The notes below the pieces were generated by a model that made no database searches, was not told the origin of the DNA, and saw only the letters and a list, made by a program, of their open reading frames with translations. Positions 38,401 through 46,804 of a stretch of DNA of 64,000 nt are shown piece after piece. This stretch comes from an uncultured Opitutaceae bacterium (GTDB taxonomy: Bacteria; Verrucomicrobiota; Verrucomicrobiia; Opitutales; Opitutaceae): positions 62,001-126,000 of the forward strand of contig CAIOZY010000013.1 in assembly GCA_903862935.1 (NCBI GenBank), in the 5' to 3' direction. Position numbers and translations under genes: made by a program. Within the stretch, counting starts at the first letter, position 1. Each line of letters opens with the position of its first letter.

Positions 38401-40022
38401 AAGGTGACGTTGCTCGCCCCGGCGCCGCTCGCGGCGCTCGCCGCCACCGGCGAAAGGGTCCCCAGCGAGGTTCCCGTGTAGACGCCCAAGAGCGTCGCGT
38501 AGGCGCTGCCTGCCGTCGTCGCCGTCACCGCGCCGGTAGCAGGGGCTGTCCAGTCCCACCACAGCGAGGCCCCGCCGGACGAACCGCCGATCACCGGCTC
38601 GGCGCCTTCGCGGGTGGCTCCCGCGTTGTTGGAGCGCACCGTGACACTCGTTCCCGCGAGGTGGGCGCGGCCCGCGAAATTGTCGTTGAACGGGCGGTTG
38701 GCCGAGGAGGCGAGGGCCCGGGCGAGGTTGAGGCGTCCACCGGTCTGCGCCTTGCCGAGCAGGTTCGCATTGGTGTCCACCGCACTCAGCAGGCGGTTGA
38801 TCAGCTGCCGGTAGGTGTCGCTTGGGAACTGGGCCTTCAGAAGCGCCAGGGAGCCGGTCACGAACGGGGTGGACATCGACGTGCCGGACAATACGGCCGT
38901 CGCCGTGGCTCCGGTGTTGTAAAGCGACAGGATCTTGTAACCGGGAGCGTAGAGATCGACGAGCCCGGAGCCGTAGCAGGTGAAAAACACCGAGTCGTCC
39001 CGGTTGTCGGAGCAGGCCACGGCGACAATATTGTCGAGCAGGTACCCGGCCGGATAGCTCGGGGTCAGGTCGTTGTCCTCGGCGCTGTTGCCGGCCGCTG
39101 CGACAAAGATGATCCCCGCGGCGGCGGCCTGCTGAATGGCGGTGTACTCGGCTGACGAGTAGGAGGAGCTTCCGTAGCTGGCGTTGATGACGCTCACCCC
39201 GTGGGCGATCGCGTAATCGATGCAGGTGATCTCGGCGACCGTGTCCCCGGCCCCGGTGCTGTCCAGGAACTTGAGTTCCATCAGCTGGACGGACCAGGCG
39301 ACCCCGGCAATGCCGAGGTTGTTGTTGGGAACGGCCCCGATGATCCCCGACACATGGGTTCCGTGCCCGTTGTCGTCGTTGGGGGGGCCGCTGCCCACCA
39401 CCGCGTTCAGGCCGTTCAGGCTGTCGGTGACGGTCCGGTTTCGGCCGCTCACATTGTAGGTGAGCCTCTGCCCGGGGTTTGAATTGACCCAGAGGTTTCC
39501 GGCGAGGTCCTGGTGGGCGAGGTAGCCGCCTGAGTCGATTACCCCGACAATGACCCCGGAGGCACTCGTCCGGATGTCCCAGCCGGCCTCGGCTCGAATG
39601 TCCGCCCCCGACAGGCCCGGCCCGGGAACGTTCGGATTAACGCCGGTGTTGTTGAGGCCCCACTGCTGCGAAAACAACGGATCGCTCGGAGCGATGAAGG
39701 CGCGCCGGATGTAGTCGGGCTCGACGTACTCGTAGCGGCCGCTCGAACGCAGGCGCCGGACGGCGTTGTCGGCGGTGTCGCCGGCGGCAACCTCAAGGAC
39801 TCGCAGGCCCCCGAACCGGCTGAACTTGCGAGCCGGGCTCCAGCCCTCGGCCGACTCCTCCGTGTCGACGCTTGCCTGCTTTGCCGCCTTCGGCTTGGCG
39901 AGGATCCAGCCGTCCCGGTAGCCCTGCGCAAGCTCCTTGGCTGTGAACGGGGTAGACTCCTGAGCCCGGGCCGCCGTTCCAAGGAGGGCGGCCGCGATGA
40001 GCAGGAGGGCTAGGCGGAGCAT
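35406..40022 (-). CDS. Giant secreted subtilase (S8) with PQQ propeller, Ig domains and C-terminal repeats
   Basis: 1538 residues from ATG 40022; the frame back to 40121 adds non-signal residues. Order: signal peptide (1-20); I9-like propeptide (about 25-107); S8 peptidase with D163, H220 (NGHGTHVSG), N312 and S382 (GTSMSTP); two PPC-like beta domains (about 445-700); a beta-propeller of PQQ-like blades (about 715-1065, repeated DGTVYAGS and LYALN units); two Ig-like domains (about 1080-1244, FQWQLNGVAIPGA and YQWYFNGVAISGA); two tandem repeats (1245-1393, 1394-1538) with RAFVGT, VLIRAVGPTL and YTAQV. All catalytic residues are present. Probably exported to the surface or medium to degrade protein. 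The repeats may anchor or display it. Confidence 0.92.
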   Translation of the reverse strand: MLRLALLLIAAALLGTAARAQESTPFTAKELAQGYRDGWILAKPKAAKQASVDTEESAEGWSPARKFSRFGGLRVLEVAAGDTADNAVRRLRSSGRYEYVEPDYIRRAFIAPSDPLFSQQWGLNNTGVNPNVPGPGLSGADIRAEAGWDIRTSASGVIVGVIDSGGYLAHQDLAGNLWVNSNPGQRLTYNVSGRNRTVTDSLNGLNAVVGSGPPNDDNGHGTHVSGIIGAVPNNNLGIAGVAWSVQLMELKFLDSTGAGDTVAEITCIDYAIAHGVSVINASYGSSSYSSAEYTAIQQAAAAGIIFVAAAGNSAEDNDLTPSYPAGYLLDNIVAVACSDNRDDSVFFTCYGSGLVDLYAPGYKILSLYNTGATATAVLSGTSMSTPFVTGSLALLKAQFPSDTYRQLINRLLSAVDTNANLLGKAQTGGRLNLARALASSANRPFNDNFAGRAHLAGTSVTVRSNNAGATREGAEPVIGGSSGGASLWWDWTAPATGAVTATTAGSAYATLLGVYTGTSLGTLSPVAASAASGAGASNVTFTAQAGTTYAIAVDGQNAATGLTALNLHYTNTAFASAITLSGASTAITGTTFASASPASLSHLSDYLVWFSWTAPKSAQFQVSASSYDFDPRLTVYTGSSASALTQVARSTAATIGANASTASTACLCTFWATAGTTYTFTVDGVGDANSLSGALDSSGLPVGGGQFALSTLDSRWQAITDDSITCSPAVGKDGTVYAGSVSGTFYAYNPDGTKKWSYASPTSGSFDTSSAAISSDGAAVYAGCGDQNLYALSTSTGSVLWAHTFGAAPACSPAVASDGTIYIRDSGGTFSALNPATGAAKWTFSIPGASYGAPVVASDGTIYIGSDNGSLYAITPAGTGATQKWTFAANQTIANDAIYTAPAIDAAGNLYFGTLGGTVYAVTSAGAKLWSYQTANSISSSPALGSSGTVYVASYDHKLYALNMATGALKWAYGTGGEIRASSPLVAAGQNGSEVVLVGTYDDKLYAINSDGTLNRIFAAGDWVRSSPAIFGTTLYFGSNDHKLAAVDTGLALAGTPWPMYQANPLRSGRLTTDALAVTLQPAATVSVQPGGLLTLTAAAVGQGPLSFQWQLNGVAIPGANDSTYVLANAGSAAAGVYTLKVSGPQGTTTSSASTVSIISPPSIATPPQAQTAAAGSSPVFSVSATGGALAYQWYFNGVAISGAASASLTLANVASIQAGTYSVVVSNGAGSASAAATLAVTTAARLMNVSARAFVGSTPLQALVAGFVVSGSSTKQVLIRGVGPTLSAYSVSGALQNPTLTLYDSASAVIGSQTGWATAPARGASSVTAALRAAVTADFTPLNAFALPGGSADCAMMAGLGAASYTAQITPASTSTGVALAELYDADLSSGAARLANLSSRAFVGTGTQVMVAGFVVSGTTSQTVLIRAVGPTLGQYGVTSPLSRPQLDLYDSNNAIIATNVGWGNPSTKGPSAMAAQTGLLPATASVFSSVYAFSLPTGSADCAMVVTLPPGQYTAQVSGVGGLTGISLAELYELR

Positions 40023-40128
40023 GGGCGCAGGTTGCGTTGGCCTCGGGAAGCGGGCAAGCGGGAAGCCGCTTGCCCTAGGTACGGACGCTCCGGGGCGAGA
40101 ATGGTTCCGCCGCCCCGGCAAGATTCTC

Positions 40129-42477
40129 TCACCCGAGCCAGCTGCGCAGATCGGCCTCCTCGCGGATCAAGACCCCGGATCGGTACACCGGCTCAAGGAG
40201 CGCGGCGTAGCTTTCCTCGGCGAATCGGCGGCAGTGCAGCAAGACGCTGGCCCTCTGCCCCGGGCCCCTGACAAGCCGGCCCAGGGCCTGGTTCACCTTC
40301 TGCATCCCCGGGACCTGGTAGACCCTCCGGAACGACTCGGCCCTTCCAAGGCTGGACAAGGCCGCCATCCGGGCCCGCTGGACGGGGTTGACCTCGGGTA
40401 GCGCCGGGCCGACGACCATGGCGCGTGTGACACGGCCGCCGAGAAGGTCCACGCTCTCGGCGAAACTGGAGCCCAGGATCAGGAAGATCGCATTGGCCGA
40501 GGCCAGGGAGCGCTCGACCCACGCCGCCTGCGCGGAAAGTTCCGACATCCGCGGCTGGACGGCGACCCCGAAACCCGGCTCGCGCCACCCCAGCTCCGAG
40601 GCGACGGCCTCCGCGTAGGCATAGCTGGGGAAGAAGACGGCGACAGGCCCCTGGACGCCGCGGGCTGAACGCCACAGGGCGGCCACGGTTTCGGCAGTGA
40701 CCCCATAATAGCGCTCCCGATGCTGGAAGGTCGTGTCGACCCTCAGGTCCACGGCGACATCGTAGGCCTGATCGCGCCACGGGGTGGCCGCGCGGATCGC
40801 GTGCAGCGGCGTGGCGCAGGCCTCGGCGAAGACGTCGATCGGGCCGGGGGTGGCGCTGGCCAGGACGACTCCGCCGAACTCCCCCAGGGCGGCCCCGATG
40901 ACCGGCGCGGCGTCGAGGCAGGTGATCGCGAGCTCCCCGGGAGCCGGGCACCACCACAGCCGGGGCAGGTCCGCCTCGCGCAGCTGCTGGGCGACCTCGG
41001 GGATCTTCCACAGTCCCGTGGCAGCCGCCGGCCCCAGAGCCCCGAAGTCAAGGGGTAGGGATGACACCAAGTCGGCGATCATCTCGAGGTGACGGCGCCC
41101 CTCCTCTTCCTCCTCCGGCCTGAGGGCAGGGCCCGGTCTCATCGCCTCCAGGAACCGGGTCCACTCGGCCCAGGCCGCGGCGAGGGAGGGGGGGGCGTCC
41201 GCCTGCCAGAACCCTCCGGCGACCTCAGCGGCCCCGGCCGCCGTAAACGCATGCGAGTAGGACCCGGCGACCCGCCCCGGCAGGTTGTGTGCCTCGTCGA
41301 TCACCAGCAGTGTCCGGCCGGGCTGGAAGCCGGGCCGTTCGTAGAAAACGCTGCGCACCGACGGGGCGAACACATAGTTGTAGTCGCCAATCCACACGTC
41401 CTGGAAGGCGAGCGCGGTGCGGGTGATCTCGTAAGGGCAGATTCGTGCGGACCGGCCCGCCTCCCTGAGGGTCTCGAGGTCCCGCGGCTGCCCGTCGAAC
41501 AGGTAGAAGCGGGCGAGGCCGCTGTCCGCCCAGCGTCCCTCGACGTCTTCGATGAAGCCGCAGCTGTCCCTCACGCAGTGGAACACCGAGTTAACGCAGT
41601 GCTCGGCCTTGTTGCGCACGTGCCAGGTGGCGAGCGGCGTTCCTCCAAGCCCCCCACTGGTCTCCGGGGCGGTCATGGCCCCCAGGGTGCGCACGACCTG
41701 CAGCTGCCCCGTGGATTTACCCGTCAGGTAGACCACCCGCTCAAAGTGCCCCGATTGCAGCCCACCCAGGGCGCACTCCAAGATTACGCCCGTCTTCCCA
41801 AAGCCCGTCGGGGCCTCGAGCACCAGGGCGGACTGCCGGAGCCCGAGGGCCTGCCCGAGTTCCGACAAAGCGGCTCCCTGGCCCGCACGGAGGACCTCGA
41901 ACGCCGGGCGAAACCGGAGGCTCCGCCGGCGGGTGCCGGCCTTGAGCCTGAGGTCGAGGAACTCCGCAACCAGGTCGAGCTGCCGGTCCAGGGCCGCCCG
42001 GTCCGCGCCGCCCATCTCCACGGTCTGGACGAGCCCGCTGTCGACCTCCACAAAGACAAGCTCCCCCCGGACCTCGGGCCTTCCGCCCCCGCCCCGCCAC
42101 AGGGCCGCGTAGGCCGCCAGCTGGACAAAGTATCCGGGGTAGTCTGAGCGCAGGCGCGCCTCATCCTCGGGAAGCCTGACCGCGACAGTCTTGATCTCCC
42201 TCAGGGTGGGGCCTGCCTCCCGGGCCATGACCTGGTCGATCCGGCCGCTCAGCTCGATCGCCCAGGGCCCGCGCTGAAGCACGCCGTCGACTTGAACCTC
42301 GAACTGGGCCCCCGGCTCGCCCTCCGCGGCGGCCCGCAGCTGCCGGTGCCACTGGGTGCCCAGGCGCGCCCGCCACAGCCCCGAGCCCCCTTCGCCCGGA
42401 TCACGGGGCCCCACGAGAAATCCGGCCAGTTCGCCCACGCTGAGGCGGGCGCGCCGTTTCTCGAGGTCGAAGTGCAT
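40129..42477 (-). CDS. PD-(D/E)XK nuclease fused to Rad3/XPD-type (DinG-like) helicase
   Basis: 782 residues. Residues about 40-150 look like a Cas4/RecB-type nuclease: H44 (WHRQL), D81 (SGRID), E94-x-K96 (REIK) and Q119-x3-Y123. The helicase follows: Walker A APTGFGKT (222-229), DEAH (394-397), four Cys (C294, C301, C306, C347) spaced as for the XPD 4Fe-4S domain, SATP at motif III, and a C-terminal QALGRLVRG (motif VI). It should be a 5'-3' DNA helicase with a nuclease arm, probably in repair. It lies 50 bases after recO, which fits a repair role. Confidence 0.85.
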   Translation of the reverse strand: MHFDLEKRRARLSVGELAGFLVGPRDPGEGGSGLWRARLGTQWHRQLRAAAEGEPGAQFEVQVDGVLQRGPWAIELSGRIDQVMAREAGPTLREIKTVAVRLPEDEARLRSDYPGYFVQLAAYAALWRGGGGRPEVRGELVFVEVDSGLVQTVEMGGADRAALDRQLDLVAEFLDLRLKAGTRRRSLRFRPAFEVLRAGQGAALSELGQALGLRQSALVLEAPTGFGKTGVILECALGGLQSGHFERVVYLTGKSTGQLQVVRTLGAMTAPETSGGLGGTPLATWHVRNKAEHCVNSVFHCVRDSCGFIEDVEGRWADSGLARFYLFDGQPRDLETLREAGRSARICPYEITRTALAFQDVWIGDYNYVFAPSVRSVFYERPGFQPGRTLLVIDEAHNLPGRVAGSYSHAFTAAGAAEVAGGFWQADAPPSLAAAWAEWTRFLEAMRPGPALRPEEEEEGRRHLEMIADLVSSLPLDFGALGPAAATGLWKIPEVAQQLREADLPRLWWCPAPGELAITCLDAAPVIGAALGEFGGVVLASATPGPIDVFAEACATPLHAIRAATPWRDQAYDVAVDLRVDTTFQHRERYYGVTAETVAALWRSARGVQGPVAVFFPSYAYAEAVASELGWREPGFGVAVQPRMSELSAQAAWVERSLASANAIFLILGSSFAESVDLLGGRVTRAMVVGPALPEVNPVQRARMAALSSLGRAESFRRVYQVPGMQKVNQALGRLVRGPGQRASVLLHCRRFAEESYAALLEPVYRSGVLIREEADLRSWLG

Positions 42478-42527
42478 GGGCAGCTAGCTGACGAGCACTT
42501 GCCGCCGATTTCAATCCCGGGCTCCCA

Positions 42528-43145
42528 CTAATCGAGCAGGATCTCGGTGCTGGTTCGCAAGTACTCCTCGAGCAGCGCCTGCACCCGGGCCACATCGGCC
42601 GCGGCCGATGTCTGGGCCGCCAGGGGCAGGTTGATCAGCGCCAGGGCGATCTCCCGGTCCGCCGGCGCAAGGGCCGGGAGCCATTCCTGCTTCACCGGGT
42701 AGCCCTCGTCCCTGGCGAAGCGGTACAGGCACTTGAAGTGGACTACATCCGGCCGGACGCCGCCTGCGAAAGCCTCGAAGGCGGAGCGGAGCAGCCCGGC
42801 AACGGTTGCGCGGTCTTCCGGGGAGACCGGGTTTCGCGCAATCACCCGGGCGAAGGCAGAGGCACCCCGGAGCCCCTCGTAGCTCCGCCCGATGTCGGTC
42901 CGGCGCGCAATCAGCCGCGCCTCGCGCACAAACCAGGTCCGCCCCTGGTTGGCGCTCTCCAGGCCGAGCGAAACCTCGTCAAAGAGGTCGAGGGTCACCT
43001 GGCTCTTGCTCGGGCGCTTCGGCAGCCTCTGCAGCCCCAGCAGCGACCCGTGCTCGGGGGAAAACAGGGTCAGGGTGAGCCAGCCGTCGGCCGCCGCAGG
43101 GCGCTTGGCAAGAACGAAGGCGTCGGTCTGCAGCGCCTCGTTCAC
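42528..43145 (-). CDS. recO: DNA repair protein RecO-like
   Basis: 205 residues, shorter than the common 230-250. The N-terminal OB fold (TDAFVLAKRPAAADGWLTLTLFSPEHGSLLGLQRL) and FDEVSLGLESA fit RecO, which loads RecA with RecF/RecR. The four-Cys zinc knuckle of some RecO proteins is absent. GTG start overlapping the DUF502 stop (GTGA). Position near ybeY/phoH matches the recO neighbourhood in many bacteria. Confidence 0.82.
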   Translation of the reverse strand: MNEALQTDAFVLAKRPAAADGWLTLTLFSPEHGSLLGLQRLPKRPSKSQVTLDLFDEVSLGLESANQGRTWFVREARLIARRTDIGRSYEGLRGASAFARVIARNPVSPEDRATVAGLLRSAFEAFAGGVRPDVVHFKCLYRFARDEGYPVKQEWLPALAPADREIALALINLPLAAQTSAAADVARVQALLEEYLRTSTEILLD

Positions 43146-43810
43146 AGGACGGGATCACTGCCCGCGGGCCCTGTCCAGGGTGGGACCACGGCGCCGCCGG
43201 AAATGATCATCTTCATGCCCTCGCCGACCGTCATCTCCAGTTCGATGATGTCCTTTGGGGGCAGGATCAGGATGTAGCCGCTCGTCGGATTGGGGGTCGT
43301 CGGGACGAAGACGGTCCACGCCTCAGCGCCTGTGGCGAGCTGGGCCTCGCCCTGGGCCTTGTTCGTGAGGAAGCCCATCGTCCAGGCCCCTTTCCTCGGG
43401 AACTCAACGAGGACCACCTTCGTGAACATATTGCGGTTCTGGGTCCCGAAGGTGTCGACGAGCTGCTTGACGGTCGTGTAGACGGCGCCGACCCCGGGGA
43501 TACTTAGGATGGCGCGCTCGGCGAGCCGCACGAAGAACTTCCCGAAGACGTCCCGGGACACGTAGCCCAGGGCGGTCACCAGGATGAGCACCAGAAGGGT
43601 GGCTAGGATGTCCCAGACGACCTCCAGGCTCGGCCGGTCCCTCACCGGCTCCGGCAGGTAGAAAAAGAAGTAGGGGCGGAAGGTGCCCCCGATCAGTCCG
43701 ATGATCTTGCTGAACGCCCAGATGGTGACGATCAGGGGGGCGAGCAGCAGGGCTCCCGAGATGAAGGCATCCCGGAATGTGATGAAGCGGGATTGCGTAC
43801 TGTCGGCCAT
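43142..43810 (-). CDS. DUF502 family membrane protein
   Basis: 222 residues. Two transmembrane segments (about 15-45 and 65-90) and the DUF502 hallmarks SGALLLAPLIVTIWAF, IPGVGAVYTTVKQLVDTF and VFVPTTPNPTSGYILILP. Function unknown; the family is common in Gram-negative bacteria and chloroplasts. It sits 38 bases after ybeY and overlaps recO. Confidence 0.93.
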   Translation of the reverse strand: MADSTQSRFITFRDAFISGALLLAPLIVTIWAFSKIIGLIGGTFRPYFFFYLPEPVRDRPSLEVVWDILATLLVLILVTALGYVSRDVFGKFFVRLAERAILSIPGVGAVYTTVKQLVDTFGTQNRNMFTKVVLVEFPRKGAWTMGFLTNKAQGEAQLATGAEAWTVFVPTTPNPTSGYILILPPKDIIELEMTVGEGMKMIISGGAVVPPWTGPAGSDPVL

Positions 43811-43848
43811 GGCAGACGGATAAGGGTCGGCCGGGCCGTTGTCAGCCC

Positions 43849-44367
43849 CTATTCCCGCCGGGGCCCAAGGGCCAGGGCGGGCATCGCGCCGCAGGAGCGA
43901 AGGATTCCCAGGGCGCGGGCCTCGGCGCGGCGCATGGCGCGCTTCTTGTGCGGCATGAGGTCGTCATGGCCGGCCAGGTGCAGCCAGCCGTGCACGAGGT
44001 AGAGCGTGAGTTCGGCCGCGAAGGCGCCGCGCCGGGCCCCGGCCGAACGCTCGGCCGCATCGACCGACACGCAGATCTCCCCCGCCAGCCCCAGGGCCGG
44101 GTCTCCCGAGAAGGTGATCACGTCGGTTGCCGACGAGTCCCCGAGAAAACGGCCGTGGAGGCCCGCAAGCTCTTCGTCGCTGAGGAGGGCAATCGAGATC
44201 TCCCCTGAGTTGTCGAGGACCGAGCCGGCCAGTTCCAGGCTCGGCCTGTAGAGGTCCAGGACCCGCAGGGCCGCAGCGACGGAGCGTCGGTCGACTCTCA
44301 GCCGCGCGTGACGGGAGAGCACAGCGATCGGCCTGACCGCGTGGCCTGGGGCGGGCTTTTCAGGCAT
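43849..44367 (-). CDS. ybeY: Endoribonuclease YbeY
   Basis: 172 residues. Zn-dependent RNase in 16S rRNA maturation and ribosome quality control. The metal site HGWLHLAGHDD carries H126, H130 and H134. ATDVITF (80-86) and the LSDEEL segment are also typical. It lies 16 bases after pgpH and is preceded by phoH two genes upstream, the well-known phoH-ybeY pairing. Confidence 0.95.
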   Translation of the reverse strand: MPEKPAPGHAVRPIAVLSRHARLRVDRRSVAAALRVLDLYRPSLELAGSVLDNSGEISIALLSDEELAGLHGRFLGDSSATDVITFSGDPALGLAGEICVSVDAAERSAGARRGAFAAELTLYLVHGWLHLAGHDDLMPHKKRAMRRAEARALGILRSCGAMPALALGPRRE

Positions 44368-44383
44368 GGCGGCTGGAGCCCTC

Positions 44384-46804
44384 CTAGCTCGCCTCGGAAG
44401 GCGACCTCACCGGCCCCGGGTCCGCCTTGTGCTCGACGCGCTCTTGCGGACCGGCCTCTGCGGCGGGAAGGCCGGGGGAGGCGTACGAGATCCGGCTGTG
44501 CAGCATGTTGAGCAGCGTGAAGGTGAAGCTATTCTTGATCTTGGAGATGTCCTCGAGGGTAAGGGGAGCCTCGTTGAGTTCCCCCTGGGCAATGCGCTCG
44601 TTGACGATCCCATCGATCAGGTGGCCAAGCTGCTCGGGCGTGGCCGACCGCAGCGAGCGCGACGCGGCCTCGACTCCGTCGGCCAGCGAAATCACCGCGC
44701 TTTCCCGGAACTGGGGCCTGGGTCCCTCATAGCGAAACGCAGCCTCCTGCAGTGGGGGAAGGGCCGCCTCCGCGCCCGGCTCGCCCCGCCGCGCCTGCCC
44801 GGCGAGTTTCGCCTGGGCGGCGAGCGCCTTCTCGTAGAAGTAGCGGACCCGGGTTGTGCCGTGATGCTGCTGGATCGCGTCGATCACCGCGACGGGAAGG
44901 TCGTGTTTTCGGCCCAGTTCCACCCCGTCGGGAACGTGCTGCCGGATGATCCGGGCCGAGGCGGCCGGATCCTTGCCGTCGTGGGGGTTGGATCGGTCGC
45001 GCAGGTTCTCGGTGAAATAGGCCGGGTGGACCGTCTTGCCGATGTCGTGGAACAGGGCGCACACCCGGGCCAGGAGCGGATTGGCGCCGATCGCGTTGCA
45101 CGCATTCTCGGCGAGCTGGGCGACGACCAGGCAGTGGTGGTGGGTCCCCGGGGCCTCGAGCTGCATGCGGCGCAGCAGCGGGTGGTTGTAGTCGGTGAGT
45201 TCCAGCAGGGTGATGTCCGTGGTGCGGTTGAAAAGCGACTCAAGGACGGGCAGCAGCCCGACGACGGCGATTCCGGTGAGCAGCCCGGTCAGGAGCCCGG
45301 CGGAGGTCTCCCGGATGATGGTGTCGAGCGGGGTCTGCTCGACCAGGCCGATCAGCGCGGCAAAACAGGCCACCGTCAGCCCGCCCGCTCCCGCGGCCCG
45401 CACAACGCGCCCGCGCCGGCGCGCGTCCCGGCAAACGAAGACGGCGACCAGCGAGGCGAGGAAGGTCAGGACAAGCAGGTCGACCCGGTTCCCGTAGATG
45501 ACCCCGGTGAAGATCGAGATCAGCAGCGCCATGAAGATGGCGGAGCCGGTGTCGATGAGGATTGCGACGATCAGCGGGGCGAGCGCCGTCGGGGCAACAT
45601 AGGGCAGGGTCGCCGCCCAGGAGCCGTCCCGCATGAAGAAGTCGGCCCCTCCCAGGGAGTAGACGATGCGAACGAGCGCCAGGTTGGCGATGACCACCAG
45701 CGCGAGCAACCCCAGCCTCACATTGCTTCGCAGGGTCTCCGGATCCTCGAGCCGGATGTAAAGGAGCGAGGCGAGCACCATCGCTAGGACGAGCAGCACG
45801 CGGCCGAACAGCAGCAAGCCGGCGGCCTGCTCGGCGCCGCCGTGGCTGCTGAGGTACTCCTGCTCCGCGCGGAACAGCTCGTACTGAGCCGGGCTCACCC
45901 GGTCGCCGGCCTCGATGATGATCTGCCCCCGGGACACCGCCACGGAGACGGGCTTCACGCTCCGAAGGACCTCGGCCACACGCTGCTGGGTAGCCGCCCG
46001 GTCGTAGACCAGGTTGGGGGTCACTCCGTTGCGGAAGAACCGGAAGAGGGCCTGCGCAGTCGCCCGGGAGACGCCCTCGGTCGCGAGGCTGACCCTCAGG
46101 AAAGTGAGGGCGTCCTCCATGGACTGCACCGGCCTCAGGGCGACGTCCCCGCCCGGGCGGACGATCTGGAAGACGCCGACATTGTCGGCTGAGGAGCCGC
46201 CCAGCGAGGCGTCGTGGACGCCTTCGGCGTGGACCTGCCGGAGGGCGGCGATCGCGTTCTCGAAGAGGGCGGATCGGGCGGCGGCATCGCCGGAGGCAAC
46301 CAGGGCCGCGAAGTCCTCAGGGCTGACCCGGTAGGGCTCGCTTTCGTTGAAGGCGTCCGTGGCGGCCGCGACGGCGGCCGCCTTCTCCGCCGGGGCCGTG
46401 GAGCGGTGGCCGGCGTCGAACACGGCCAAGCGCGCGAGCAGGTCCCGGGCGGCAGCCTCGAACTGCCGCAGCGGCTCCGATTCCAGCCTGTAGACCGGGG
46501 GCACCCGCTCGGCCAATGCGTCGCGGGCCGCCCGGGTCTTCTCCTCGCTGAGGTAGGAAAAGGAGGCCGTGGCCACCACCCGCGTGGTCGCAATCTGGTT
46601 GGGGAGTACGGGCAGCTTGATCGTTGTCATCCCCAGGGAGCTGATGGCCACGATCGAGGCCACGGTCAGCACGAAGATCACGGCCGCCACGAGCCGGCTC
46701 CGATCGAGGAAACCGCGCAGCGCCGAACCGTCCCCGCGGCCCCTGTCGGCGCGCTGCGCCCCCAGGCCGCCGATCAGGAGCCGGAGCTGGTTGCGCACGC
46801 TCAC
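44384..46804 (-). CDS. pgpH: Cyclic-di-AMP phosphodiesterase PgpH-like (7TM-HD protein)
   Basis: 806 residues. One N-terminal transmembrane helix (about 38-57), an extracytoplasmic 7TMR-HDED domain (about 65-320), a block of seven helices (about 328-530) and a cytoplasmic HD domain with HHH (555-557) and HD (586-587, FHDIGKTVHPAYFTEN). In Listeria, PgpH of this layout hydrolyses c-di-AMP to pApA. The enzyme activity here is inferred from the intact HD residues. GTG start overlaps the phoH stop (GTGA). Confidence 0.92.
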   Translation of the reverse strand: MSVRNQLRLLIGGLGAQRADRGRGDGSALRGFLDRSRLVAAVIFVLTVASIVAISSLGMTTIKLPVLPNQIATTRVVATASFSYLSEEKTRAARDALAERVPPVYRLESEPLRQFEAAARDLLARLAVFDAGHRSTAPAEKAAAVAAATDAFNESEPYRVSPEDFAALVASGDAAARSALFENAIAALRQVHAEGVHDASLGGSSADNVGVFQIVRPGGDVALRPVQSMEDALTFLRVSLATEGVSRATAQALFRFFRNGVTPNLVYDRAATQQRVAEVLRSVKPVSVAVSRGQIIIEAGDRVSPAQYELFRAEQEYLSSHGGAEQAAGLLLFGRVLLVLAMVLASLLYIRLEDPETLRSNVRLGLLALVVIANLALVRIVYSLGGADFFMRDGSWAATLPYVAPTALAPLIVAILIDTGSAIFMALLISIFTGVIYGNRVDLLVLTFLASLVAVFVCRDARRRGRVVRAAGAGGLTVACFAALIGLVEQTPLDTIIRETSAGLLTGLLTGIAVVGLLPVLESLFNRTTDITLLELTDYNHPLLRRMQLEAPGTHHHCLVVAQLAENACNAIGANPLLARVCALFHDIGKTVHPAYFTENLRDRSNPHDGKDPAASARIIRQHVPDGVELGRKHDLPVAVIDAIQQHHGTTRVRYFYEKALAAQAKLAGQARRGEPGAEAALPPLQEAAFRYEGPRPQFRESAVISLADGVEAASRSLRSATPEQLGHLIDGIVNERIAQGELNEAPLTLEDISKIKNSFTFTLLNMLHSRISYASPGLPAAEAGPQERVEHKADPGPVRSPSEAS

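Noticed and set aside
40129-42477. Cas4-like nuclease as sign of a CRISPR locus
   Set aside because: No repeat-spacer array or other cas gene is in the window; the domain belongs to a helicase fusion near recO.
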